A DNA stretch of 6,548 bases from Acidimicrobiaceae bacterium (GCA_003133075.1 PKZN01000075.1:1-6548); one strand, 5' to 3'; counted from the stretch's first letter, positions 1 through 5,781 are shown. Translations and numbers: made by a program. Notes: generated from the letters alone by a model not told the origin.

Positions 1-125
1 CGCACGACGCCGCTGAAGGTCACGACCGCGCCGCAGTTGGGCCGAACGGCCCAGGCCGAGAGTTCCTCGCTCGACAGTGGCGCCTCGGTGACCGATACCC
101 AGGTGGATAGTGGCGTGACGGGCAC
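1..125 (-). CDS. moaE: Molybdopterin synthase catalytic subunit MoaE, N-terminal fragment (runs off window)
   Basis: MoaE is the large subunit of molybdopterin synthase. With MoaD it transfers two sulfurs to cyclic pyranopterin monophosphate to give molybdopterin, in the cytoplasm. Reading the minus strand from a GTG at 125 gives 41 codons plus two bases of an Arg codon with no stop. The segment contains EAPLSSEELSAW and then GAVVTFSGVVR, the characteristic N-terminal MoaE signature in which a Gly-Ala-Val strand leads into F-x-G-x-V-R. The GTG is the only start codon after the in-frame stop at 147-149. A weak GGTGA lies about 10 nt upstream of it. The gene starts 10 nt after the moaA stop, so it very likely shares that transcript. 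The C-terminal catalytic part lies beyond base 1 and cannot be judged. Confidence 0.85.
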   Translation of the reverse strand, partial: MPVTPLSTWVSVTEAPLSSEELSAWAVRPNCGAVVTFSGVV

Positions 126-135
126 GGACGTGGCG

Positions 136-1128
136 TCACCCGCCGATCATCGACATCGACCTCGTTGGTCGAAGAAAGTCCGGCTCGTTGATGGCGTGAC
201 CGGGGAACTTGGCCCACACCGAGCGCCGCAACAACTCCGCGATCTCGGCGTCCCCACCGCCGCCGCGAATCACTTCGCGCACCGAGAGCTCGTCGTCAGA
301 GAAAAGACAGTTGCGAAACGCGCCGTCCGACGTGAGTCGCAAGCGATTGCACGTTCCACAAAATGGCTGGGTGACCGAGGAGATCAGGCCAATCTCGCCG
401 TGACCATCGGCGAAGCGGAACCGTTCCGCGGGTGCTGACCCTCCGGGCTCGATGGCCTCTAAGGGCCACTGTTGTGACACCCGTTCGAAGACCTCGCGAC
501 CGGCGACGAGTTGGGTCTTGTCCCACTGGCCCTGTGCGTCAAGGGGCATGAACTCGATGAAGCGCACGACGCGACCCGTGTCGCGAGCGAACGCGGCGAA
601 GTTGAGAATCTCGTCGTCGTTCACGCCGCGCAAGATGACCACGTTCACCTTGAGCGGCGAGAGACCCGCGGCCTCGGCCGCGTCCATCGAGGCGAGCACC
701 GTCGCCAGGTTGCCGCGTCGTCGAATTGAAGTGAAGCGATCATCGCGCAAGGAGTCACAACTGACGTTCACTCGGGTGAGTCCGGCGTCGGCGAGACTCG
801 CCGCGAGGGGCGTTAACAGCATGCCGTTGGTCGTGAGCGAGAGGTCGCGGAATCCGACGCCCGACAGCCGTGAGATCAACGAGACAAGACCCTTTCGAAC
901 GAGCGGCTCGCCCCCAGTGAGGCGAAGGGCGGTGACGCCGAGCGACGCGGCGACCCCGGCGACTCGAACGATCTCGTCGAAACTGAGCAGGGCGTTCTGG
1001 GGAAGAAAGGTCATACCGACATCGGGCATGCAGTAGACGCAGCGCAGATTGCAACGGTCGGTCACCGAGATCCGCAGGTCGTCGTGGACTCGGCCGTACC
1101 GGTCGAGGAGGGGTCCCGTGGTCGGCAT
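136..1128 (-). CDS. moaA: GTP 3',8-cyclase MoaA (radical SAM)
   Basis: MoaA is a radical-SAM enzyme with two 4Fe-4S clusters that converts GTP to 3',8-cyclo-GTP, the first step of molybdenum-cofactor synthesis. From the ATG at 1128 the protein is 330 residues, the usual family length. It shows CNLRCVYC (C26, C30, C33) for the SAM cluster, TGGEP at 71-75, the C-terminal cluster CGTC plus a third Cys (C257, C260, C274) within a NRLRLTSDG context, and the terminal Gly-Gly tail (329-330) needed for activity in the family. The usual VSLD is VSCD here (C124). The ATG at 1128 has GAGGG five bases upstream and places the first Cys where homologues have it. In-frame ATGs at 1221 and 1290 would add 31 or 54 residues without recognisable homology, but would close a 178-nt gap to moaC, so the start is less certain than the gene. 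Confidence 0.96.
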   Translation of the reverse strand: MPTTGPLLDRYGRVHDDLRISVTDRCNLRCVYCMPDVGMTFLPQNALLSFDEIVRVAGVAASLGVTALRLTGGEPLVRKGLVSLISRLSGVGFRDLSLTTNGMLLTPLAASLADAGLTRVNVSCDSLRDDRFTSIRRRGNLATVLASMDAAEAAGLSPLKVNVVILRGVNDDEILNFAAFARDTGRVVRFIEFMPLDAQGQWDKTQLVAGREVFERVSQQWPLEAIEPGGSAPAERFRFADGHGEIGLISSVTQPFCGTCNRLRLTSDGAFRNCLFSDDELSVREVIRGGGGDAEIAELLRRSVWAKFPGHAINEPDFLRPTRSMSMIGG

Positions 1129-1306
1129 GCTCGCCCTCGACACCTCATCACGGTCGCCTTCGACGGCTCGCGGGTGCGGACGCAGCGTGACCGCGACGGG
1201 CGCGTTCGTCTCTAGCGGCATCTCGTGCCGCTCTCGCCGGGGCGACGACGAGCACTGACGATTCCGACCACGTTCACCACTGGTGTCCATGCTAAACGGT
1301 CCACTA

Positions 1307-1822
1307 TCACGTCCCTGACGAGGGGCGACGGCGACGCCGACGCGTGGGTGCCTCGACGTCTCGCCCCCAACTGCCCGACTTGCCGCCTTCCTTCTTCAAA
1401 AGGACCAGGTCGTCGATGCGCGCGTCCGGGTCGAGGACCTGGAGGGAATCGAGGATGCTCAGGGCCGCGAATGCGCACGCGGTGAGCGCCTCCATTTCGA
1501 CCCCGGTCGACTCGGTGGCGATCACGCTCGAGGAGACTTCGACACCGTCATCGCGTTCCGTTACCTCGACGTTGACGTCGCTCAGGTGCAGCGTGTGACA
1601 GAGCGGAATGATCTCGGCGGTCCGCTTCGCCGCCAGGACGCCCGCCACGCGCGCGGCGTGGGTGGCGTCGAGGCTGTCGTGGCGACGCTCGAGGTTGGCG
1701 AGCTTCGCCTCCGTGACGACGAGGCACCGCGCCCACGCTTTGCGCACGGTGCGTCGCTTGGCCGAGATATCGACCATCCGTAGTTTGCCGCTCCCGTCGA
1801 CGTGACTGAAGGGGCTATCCAC
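1307..1822 (-). CDS. moaC: Cyclic pyranopterin monophosphate synthase MoaC, with altered active-site lysines
   Basis: MoaC rearranges 3',8-cyclo-GTP, the product of MoaA, into cyclic pyranopterin monophosphate. The GTG at 1822 gives 171 residues and has GGAG five bases upstream. It overlaps the stop of the small membrane-protein gene by 8 nt (GTGGATAG), indicating translational coupling. Family landmarks are RMVDISAK (15-22), AAKRT (64-68), IIPLCHTLHLS (71-81), TGVEMEALTA (106-115) and KKEGGKSG (143-150). Aligned by eye without gaps, E. coli H77, E112, E114, D128, K67 and K147 are kept (H76, E109, E111, D125, K66, K144), but K51 becomes Ser50 and K131 becomes Gln128. The protein ends in a six-Arg run (161-166) from a CGTCGC-like repeat. 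It is certainly a MoaC family member. Full activity should not be assumed. Confidence 0.93.
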   Translation of the reverse strand: MDSPFSHVDGSGKLRMVDISAKRRTVRKAWARCLVVTEAKLANLERRHDSLDATHAARVAGVLAAKRTAEIIPLCHTLHLSDVNVEVTERDDGVEVSSSVIATESTGVEMEALTACAFAALSILDSLQVLDPDARIDDLVLLKKEGGKSGSWGRDVEAPTRRRRRRPSSGT

Positions 1823-2006
1823 CGGCACTCCGGCGGGGCCACGCCCACGCGAGCAGTGCAGCACCCAGCACGAACACCACCGCGCCGAGCACCGCGTAAC
1901 CACCGCGGCCGCTCATCGTCGAGCCGTGCAACACGTTGACGCCCTGGAGGATCCAGACGATGCCCGTCAGACACAAGATGACGCCGATGATGCCTCGAAT
2001 CCACAC
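1815..2006 (-). CDS. Small two-helix membrane protein upstream of moaC (63 aa)
   Basis: This is a 63-residue hydrophobic protein with two predicted membrane helices (about residues 4-22 and 36-56). They are joined by a short loop around LHGSTMSGRGG, and the protein ends with the basic tail WPRRSAGG. The motif WILQGVNVL-x-GS-x-MSG recalls small uncharacterised membrane proteins seen in many actinobacteria, for which I know no function. The start is GTG at 2006, chosen because AAAGGA lies six bases upstream. A longer in-frame reading to 2147 would run into the neighbouring gene and adds an Arg-rich, non-homologous stretch. The stop overlaps the moaC start by 8 nt, so the two are coupled in translation. 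A role in molybdate handling or in anchoring cofactor enzymes is possible but rests on position alone. Confidence 0.85.
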   Translation of the reverse strand: MWIRGIIGVILCLTGIVWILQGVNVLHGSTMSGRGGYAVLGAVVFVLGAALLAWAWPRRSAGG

Positions 2007-2028
2007 GTCGCGTCCTTTCCACTGCCGA

Positions 2029-2034
2029 GATATA
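2029..2034 (-). promoter_or_regulatory. Possible -10 box for the small membrane protein-moaCAE transcript
   Basis: In the 68-nt gap after the cytochrome gene, the minus strand reads TATATC, placed about 22 nt before the GTG at 2006 with the AAAGGA ribosome site between. No good -35 hexamer sits 16-18 nt upstream. The box overlaps the short inverted repeat TAGG-AAA-CCTA (2033-2043). This is a weak call: it would give the moa genes their own start site in addition to read-through from the molybdoenzyme genes. Confidence 0.3.
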
Positions 2035-2074
2035 GGAAACCTAGTGAATTCGTCGCTTCGCCGCGAGGTTGGAA

Positions 2075-2728
2075 CTAGCGCGCGTCGGGGGAACCGTCGC
2101 CGTCGCGGGTCTCCTTCAGCCACCTCGACGCGTGCACCGCCGCCCACTGCTCACTCACCCAGCCTTTGAAGATCGAGCGCAGGGCGTCACGATGCGTGAT
2201 CGCCATAGTGATGTGGCCGATCACCACGGCGAAGATCGCGAAGGCGAAGGCGTCGTGGACGAACGTGGCGCCCTGGCGTAGCGAGACCGAGAAGAACCGG
2301 AACCACTGCAACATCGAGCCCGTCACGAGCATGATCAAGATGACTGCGCCGATGAAGATGGCGTTGAGCTTCTGGCCCGGGTTGAACTTGTCCGCCTCGA
2401 GCGGCGAGCGCCCTCGCGTCTGGAGCCAGCGGATCTCTTGACGCGTCCAGGCGTTGACCCGTCGTACGTCGCGGCGCATCCCGCGGCCCCAGGGCCCTAG
2501 GAGCGAGACGATGATCGGTATCGGGAGCGCGAGTCCGCACCAGAGGTGAATCTGTTCAATGAGGTGACGTGGGAGTACCACGCCGAAGAACGAACCGAAG
2601 TACAGCGGGATGGCCGTGAACATGAGGGCGCCGAAGAGTGCGGCGTTGGCCCAGTGCGCCGCGCGTTGCACCCGGTCGAAGCGCATCACGCGAACGACGT
2701 GGTGGGTGGTGGTCTGCGTGACGGTCAT
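2075..2728 (-). CDS. Membrane b-type cytochrome, formate dehydrogenase gamma / cytochrome b561 type
   Basis: This 217-residue integral membrane protein has four helices (roughly 27-48, 60-78, 122-143 and 157-178). Histidines at 25 (AAHW), 61 (QIHLW), 158 (FVHDAF) and 172 (VIGHI) fall where FdnI-type cytochromes bind two b hemes. The loop motif KFNPGQKLNAIF (114-125) is typical of the formate dehydrogenase gamma and Ni/Fe-hydrogenase cytochrome family. Such subunits pass electrons between the quinone pool and an exported redox enzyme. The gene starts 3 nt after the stop of the molybdoenzyme gene, with little Shine-Dalgarno sequence of its own, so it is probably coupled in translation. The natural inference is that it is the quinone-linked partner of that enzyme. 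It is not of the MsrQ (YedZ) type that usually accompanies MsrP-like proteins. The direction of electron flow cannot be read from sequence. Confidence 0.9.
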   Translation of the reverse strand: MTVTQTTTHHVVRVMRFDRVQRAAHWANAALFGALMFTAIPLYFGSFFGVVLPRHLIEQIHLWCGLALPIPIIVSLLGPWGRGMRRDVRRVNAWTRQEIRWLQTRGRSPLEADKFNPGQKLNAIFIGAVILIMLVTGSMLQWFRFFSVSLRQGATFVHDAFAFAIFAVVIGHITMAITHRDALRSIFKGWVSEQWAAVHASRWLKETRDGDGSPDAR

Positions 2729-2731
2729 GAG

Positions 2732-3466
2732 TTAGGTGAGGCTCGGGTCGGGGTTCGTCGGGCCGGTCGTCCCGTCCAGCCAGCCGTTCACGGGGTAGCC
2801 GTTCTGTTCCCAGAATCCCGGTTGCACTCGATCGACGACGCGAATGGCCGAGAGCCACTTCAGTGACTTGTAGCCGAACATCGGCGCCACGTAGAGCCGT
2901 ACCGGACCGCCGTGCTCGGTCGTGACCGGTGCGCCGAGCATCCGATACGCCACAATGACGTCGGACAGACGGGCCTGATCGATCGTCAGGCTCTCGGTAT
3001 CGCTTCGGTCATAGGACTCGAAGGTGAGCGCGACGGCTTCGTCGCGAATGCCCACGGCGTCCATGATGTCCGAGAGCAGTACGCCTTCCCACGCCACGTC
3101 GGGGACACGCCAGCCGGTCACGCATTGGAAGGTCTTGGTGAATGAGGTCACCGGCATCGCCTTCAAGTCGTCCAACGTAAAGGTCTTCGGGTGGTGCACC
3201 AAGCCGCTCACCTTCAGTCGATAGTCACTGTCTTTGATCTTGGGGTACTCACCGGTGATGGAGTAGATCCGGAAACGGTCGCCACCGGGCAACAGTCCTC
3301 CAAGGCCCGAACCAAAGGCGTTGCCGAGGAAGTTCTGAATGCTGCCGCCGAAAGCGACCCCGAGCGCGGCGAGTCCCGTGACGCCAAGGAACACTCGCCG
3401 TCCGACCGGAACGCGCTTGGTGGGCTCCTGCGCGCTCACGAGATCGACGCTCGTGGTGCGGAGCAC
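2732..3466 (-). CDS. Tat-exported molybdopterin-dependent oxidoreductase (sulfite-oxidase fold, MsrP/YedY-like)
   Basis: This 244-residue enzyme has the oxidoreductase molybdopterin-binding domain (Pfam Oxidored_molyb). A twin-arginine signal, RRVFLG at 23-28 followed by a hydrophobic stretch to about 40, sends the folded protein out of the cytoplasm. It may stay as a lipid-side anchor, since no clear AxA cleavage site is seen. C115 in FQCVTGW is the expected molybdenum ligand. GGPVRLYV (186-193), YKSLKW (199-204) and GFWEQNGY (217-224) are typical of the fold. There is no C-terminal dimerisation domain of eukaryotic sulfite oxidase. The substrate is unknown: family members reduce methionine sulfoxide or oxidise sulfite. 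The start used is GTG at 3466. A second GTG at 3439 also leaves a good Tat signal and forms a GTGA overlap with a 23-codon upstream reading frame. The cytochrome gene follows directly. Confidence 0.92.
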   Translation of the reverse strand: MLRTTSVDLVSAQEPTKRVPVGRRVFLGVTGLAALGVAFGGSIQNFLGNAFGSGLGGLLPGGDRFRIYSITGEYPKIKDSDYRLKVSGLVHHPKTFTLDDLKAMPVTSFTKTFQCVTGWRVPDVAWEGVLLSDIMDAVGIRDEAVALTFESYDRSDTESLTIDQARLSDVIVAYRMLGAPVTTEHGGPVRLYVAPMFGYKSLKWLSAIRVVDRVQPGFWEQNGYPVNGWLDGTTGPTNPDPSLT

Positions 3467-3545
3467 TCGGCGGGTGAGGTGACGTGGATGACGCCGATTG
3501 AACTCATGGGCCTCTCGTGTTTCGTAGGGAACAACGCGTTCATAC

Positions 3546-3577
3546 CGCCAGCGACGACACCGTTGTCGCCGCTGGCG
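3546..3577 (-). terminator. Strong hairpin after the secreted-protein gene, probable terminator
   Basis: Arms 3546-3559 and 3564-3577 can form a 14-bp stem around a 4-nt loop. The single A/C mismatch on the plus strand (3554/3569) becomes a U-G wobble in minus-strand RNA, so the stem is complete only in the transcript of the secreted-protein gene, whose stop lies 15 nt upstream. No U-run follows, as is common in high-GC actinobacteria. It separates that gene from the molybdoenzyme gene. Confidence 0.65.
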
Positions 3578-3592
3578 CAGCGCGGTGGGTGA

Positions 3593-3934
3593 CTAGGCGC
3601 TGAGTTTCGCGGCGGCGATGGTCGTACCGCTCAGCGTACCGGTCACTGTGACGAGAGCGCCGACCTTGAGGTTCTTGGCAGTCCCCATTACCCAGTGGGT
3701 CATGGAGTCGTAGTGGACGACGTAGACCTTCATGTCGACGGTCATGGAGAACGCTTCCGTGGTCCCCATCTTCGCGTCGAGTTTGACGATCTTGCCGTGC
3801 CACGTCTTGGTCGCCATCGTGGCGTGACTCGTCTGCGCGGCGAACGCCGGGGAGGCGGCGACGCCGAGGCCGAGGCCGAGGGTTCCAAGGGCGAGGGTCG
3901 CCGGTAGCACGAGTCGGGTGATCAGTCGCTTCAT
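3593..3934 (-). CDS. Small secreted Met/His-rich protein with OB-fold-like pattern
   Basis: This is a 113-residue protein with a clear Sec signal peptide: MKRLITR, a hydrophobic core to about residue 27, and SPAFA-A cleavage after residue 32 or 33. The ~80-residue mature part has alternating beta strands and the pattern G-K-I-V...V-G-A-L-V-T-V-T-G-T-L (47-101), like small OB-fold modules of the DUF5666 sort. It carries six Met (40, 56, 64, 68, 78, 83) and four His (37, 46, 74, 80), with HYDSMTHWVM packing four of them together. This hints at metal binding but does not show it. The ATG at 3934 is chosen over an upstream in-frame start at 3997 because GAGAGGAAA lies just before it and the signal peptide begins there. 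The gene is separated from the molybdoenzyme by a terminator-like hairpin, so a shared role is only a guess. Confidence 0.85.
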   Translation of the reverse strand: MKRLITRLVLPATLALGTLGLGLGVAASPAFAAQTSHATMATKTWHGKIVKLDAKMGTTEAFSMTVDMKVYVVHYDSMTHWVMGTAKNLKVGALVTVTGTLSGTTIAAAKLSA

Positions 3935-3949
3935 GTGTTTCCTCTCTGA

Positions 3950-3970
3950 CGCCTCGCCGAGGGCGAGGCG
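3950..3970 (-). promoter_or_regulatory. Perfect 9-bp inverted repeat in the leader of the secreted-protein gene
   Basis: CGCCTCGCC and GGCGAGGCG flank a 3-nt GAG loop, a perfect 9-bp stem ending a few bases upstream of the GAGAGGAAA ribosome site of the gene starting at 3934. In RNA it would be a stable hairpin next to the ribosome site. In DNA it could be an operator. Its position supports a regulatory role, but the mechanism is unknown. Confidence 0.45.
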
Positions 3971-4118
3971 GTGGTCACTTCGGACGTCCTCGCCCACCCT
4001 CTAGTCCCCCGACGAGCAGAACCGTTACACCGCGGCGTTGCGGGACGTGAGCTACGGCCCACCGGCACCACGGCCTCGTCGGCGCGAGGCGGAGTCGCGA
4101 GGGAGAAGGTGGGAATCG

Positions 4119-4131
4119 TAGGCTTTCTCCA
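4119..4131 (+). promoter_or_regulatory. -10 box TAGGCT giving a probable leaderless MOSC transcript
   Basis: TAGGCT at 4119-4124 fits the TAnnnT actinobacterial -10 pattern and lies six bases before the ATG at 4131, so transcription would start at or next to the A of the start codon. No Shine-Dalgarno sequence is present in TTTCTCC before the ATG, which agrees with leaderless translation. No convincing -35 box is seen 17 nt upstream. Confidence 0.5.
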
Positions 4132-4907
4132 TGCTCGACGACGCGACGTCCCGTCCCGCCCGCGTCGCGTCGTTGTGGCGCTACCCCGTGAAATCCATGC
4201 AGGGCGAGCGCGTCGACGAACTGAGCGTCGAGTCGAACGGCGTGGCGGGCGACCGGGTCCACGGCGTGCTCAACCTCGAGTCGGGGACGATACTTTCTGC
4301 GAAACGGGAGGGGCGATTACTCGAGGCGGCCGCGGAACTGCGTTCTGGGGTGCTGGTGGTGACCCTGCCGTCGGGCGGGGAGTACCGCGAGGGCGGACGC
4401 CTCGATGACGCGCTGTCCAACTGGCTCGGGTATCCAGTGACGCTGGCCCTCGCCTCAACCTTCGGCGTCGCGACGTTTGAGAGCCCCGAGGACTTCGAGC
4501 GCGATGACTCGCCGGTGGTCTCCTGGGAGGGGCAGGGGGGCCGCTTCGTCGACGAGAGCGCGCTGCATCTCCTGACGTCGCACGAGATGGCGCAACTCTC
4601 GAGTGAGCGCCCCGACCTACAGTGGGACGTTCGTCGCTTCCGAGCGAACGTCGTGGTCGAGGACGACGGAGACGTTCTCGACGTTGTCGCGCACCAACGC
4701 GTTGGAATCGGCGTAGTCGAGATCGAAATCGAAAAGCCCTGTTCGAGGTGCGTGATGACCACGAGGCCGCAGCCCGGGGGCCTCGAACGCGAACTCGACG
4801 TGCTGCGCCACGTGACTCGCGCCCACGACGGCAGCGTCGGGACGCGCGCGCGAGTCCTCCGGCCCGGTGTCGTACGCGACGGCGACGAAGTGCGGCTCGT
4901 CGGTTGA
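4131..4907 (+). CDS. MOSC domain protein with N-terminal beta-barrel domain (mARC/YcbX-like)
   Basis: This 258-residue protein has the two-domain layout of YcbX, mARC and the C-terminal part of molybdenum-cofactor sulfurase. An N-terminal MOSC_N beta barrel begins with SLWRYPVKSMQGE (14-26) and GDRVHGV (40-46). A MOSC domain follows from about residue 130, containing WDVRRFRANVVVE (165-177) and KPCSRCVMTTRPQPG (202-216). C207 in the RC-V-M-T-T motif matches the cysteine that holds molybdenum in mARC-type proteins, and C204 is an extra nearby thiol. Family members reduce N-hydroxylated compounds or act on the sulfurated cofactor. The exact substrate is not predictable here. There is no ferredoxin domain at the C terminus, so it would need a separate electron donor. 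It is divergent from the molybdenum gene block and probably translated from a leaderless mRNA. Confidence 0.92.
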   Translation: MLDDATSRPARVASLWRYPVKSMQGERVDELSVESNGVAGDRVHGVLNLESGTILSAKREGRLLEAAAELRSGVLVVTLPSGGEYREGGRLDDALSNWLGYPVTLALASTFGVATFESPEDFERDDSPVVSWEGQGGRFVDESALHLLTSHEMAQLSSERPDLQWDVRRFRANVVVEDDGDVLDVVAHQRVGIGVVEIEIEKPCSRCVMTTRPQPGGLERELDVLRHVTRAHDGSVGTRARVLRPGVVRDGDEVRLVG

Positions 4908-4963
4908 GCGGTCGTCGTCCTCGCGAAGGGAACGTCGTACTCGTGCATCACACGGCGCCCCGT

Positions 4964-4969
4964 TAAAGT
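4964..4969 (+). promoter_or_regulatory. -10 box TAAAGT upstream of the hydroxybutyrate dehydrogenase gene
   Basis: TAAAGT fits TAnnnT and is the same hexamer as the -10 of the second phasin-like gene. It lies six bases before an ATG at 4976 and 26 bases before the dehydrogenase ATG. The start of transcription would fall at about 4976. No clear -35 box is visible 16-18 nt upstream. Confidence 0.45.
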
Positions 4970-4975
4970 TCAGTC

Positions 4976-4996
4976 ATGTCGAGAACGAAGGCGTGA
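4976..4996 (+). CDS. Possible six-codon leaderless leader peptide MSRTKA
   Basis: An ATG at 4976, six bases after the TAAAGT -10 box, opens a reading frame of six codons (MSRTKA). Its TGA shares the A with the dehydrogenase ATG, giving TGATG. If the mRNA starts at 4976, the first ribosome would read this peptide and end exactly on the dehydrogenase start. The alternative is that the ATG is chance and the GAAGG sequence before 4996 alone recruits ribosomes. Nothing in the peptide suggests amino-acid-specific attenuation. Confidence 0.35.
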   Translation: MSRTKA

Positions 4997-5781
4997 TGGC
5001 GCTGGCGGGAAAGGTGGCGTTGGTCACGGGTTCGACCAGCGGGATCGGCCTGGGGATAGCTCGGGCGCTGGCTCGTGAAGGGGCCGACGTCATGCTCAAT
5101 GGATTTGGCGACGCCGCGCAGATCGAACGGCTCCGCGCGGAGATCACGATGGAGCACTCGGTGAGGGTGCACTACAACGGAGCGGACCTCTCGGACCCTT
5201 TGCAGGTCGCGGCGCTGGTGTCAACGACGCAGCGCGAACTCGGTGCCCTCGACGTGCTCGTGAACAACGCGGGAATCCAGTTCGTGTCGCCGATAGAGGA
5301 CTTCCCCGACGAAAAGTGGCAGGCGATCATCGCACTCAATCTCTCGGCCACCTTCTACGCCATGAAGGCGGCGATTCCGATGATGAAGTCGAAGCGCTGG
5401 GGGCGGATCATCAACGTCGCCTCGGCACACGGCCTCGTGGCGAGTGCCAACAAGATCGCCTACGTCGCCGCCAAGCACGGAGTGGTCGGAGCGACGAAGG
5501 TTGCAGCGCTCGAAGTGGCGAACGACGGCGTCACCGTCAACGCCATCTGTCCAGGTTGGGTGCTGACGCCGTTGGTAGAACAGCAACTGAAGGATCGCGC
5601 GGCCGCGTCGGGTGGCGACGTGGCGAGTGAGGCAGTCAAACTGCTCGAAGAGAAGCAGCCCATGCTCTCCTTCACCTCGCCCGAAGCGATCGGCGAGATG
5701 GTGGTGTTTCTCTGCTCGGACGCCGCGGCGACCATTACCGGCTCGCCCCTTTCGATCGACGGGGGCTGGGTGGCCCAATAG
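4996..5781 (+). CDS. bdhA: D-3-hydroxybutyrate dehydrogenase (SDR family)
   Basis: This 261-residue NAD-dependent short-chain dehydrogenase interconverts D-3-hydroxybutyrate and acetoacetate in the cytoplasm, a step in using polyhydroxybutyrate. TGSTSGIG (11-18) binds the cofactor, NNAG is at 90-93, and the catalytic set is N115, S143, Y156 and K160. The residues that bind substrate in the Pseudomonas fragi enzyme (Gln94, His144, Lys152, Trp187, Gln196, Trp257) are all present one position later: Q95, H145, K153, W188, Q197 and W258. That makes this specific call much stronger than a general SDR label. The sequence ends with the family tail DGGWVAQ. The ATG at 4996 follows GAAGG at a suitable distance. 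Longer in-frame starts add a non-homologous Arg/Ser-rich stretch overlapping the MOSC gene. Two phasin-like genes follow, fitting a polyhydroxybutyrate theme. Confidence 0.95.
   Translation: MALAGKVALVTGSTSGIGLGIARALAREGADVMLNGFGDAAQIERLRAEITMEHSVRVHYNGADLSDPLQVAALVSTTQRELGALDVLVNNAGIQFVSPIEDFPDEKWQAIIALNLSATFYAMKAAIPMMKSKRWGRIINVASAHGLVASANKIAYVAAKHGVVGATKVAALEVANDGVTVNAICPGWVLTPLVEQQLKDRAAASGGDVASEAVKLLEEKQPMLSFTSPEAIGEMVVFLCSDAAATITGSPLSIDGGWVAQ

Noticed and set aside
37..438. Open frame of 133 codons on the plus strand
   Set aside because: It lies opposite moaE and the 3' end of moaA, both of which carry signature motifs.
1323..1345. CGTCGC-like repeat at the moaC 3' end
   Set aside because: It is explained as the codons of the six-Arg tail and is too short and irregular to call a repeat element.
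2033..2043. Inverted repeat TAGG-AAA-CCTA before the small membrane-protein gene
   Set aside because: Arms of only four bases are expected by chance. It is noted with the weak -10 box but not called an operator.
4028..4050. TGTAACGG on the minus strand as a possible ECF sigma -35 box for the secreted-protein gene
   Set aside because: No matching -10 element at the right spacing could be identified with confidence.
4181..4951. Long open frame of 256 codons on the minus strand
   Set aside because: It is Ser/Thr/Arg-rich low-complexity sequence without motifs, lying opposite the MOSC gene whose domains are clear.
5221..5778. Open frame of 185 codons on the minus strand
   Set aside because: It is the antisense shadow of the hydroxybutyrate dehydrogenase and is His/Arg-rich with no family pattern.
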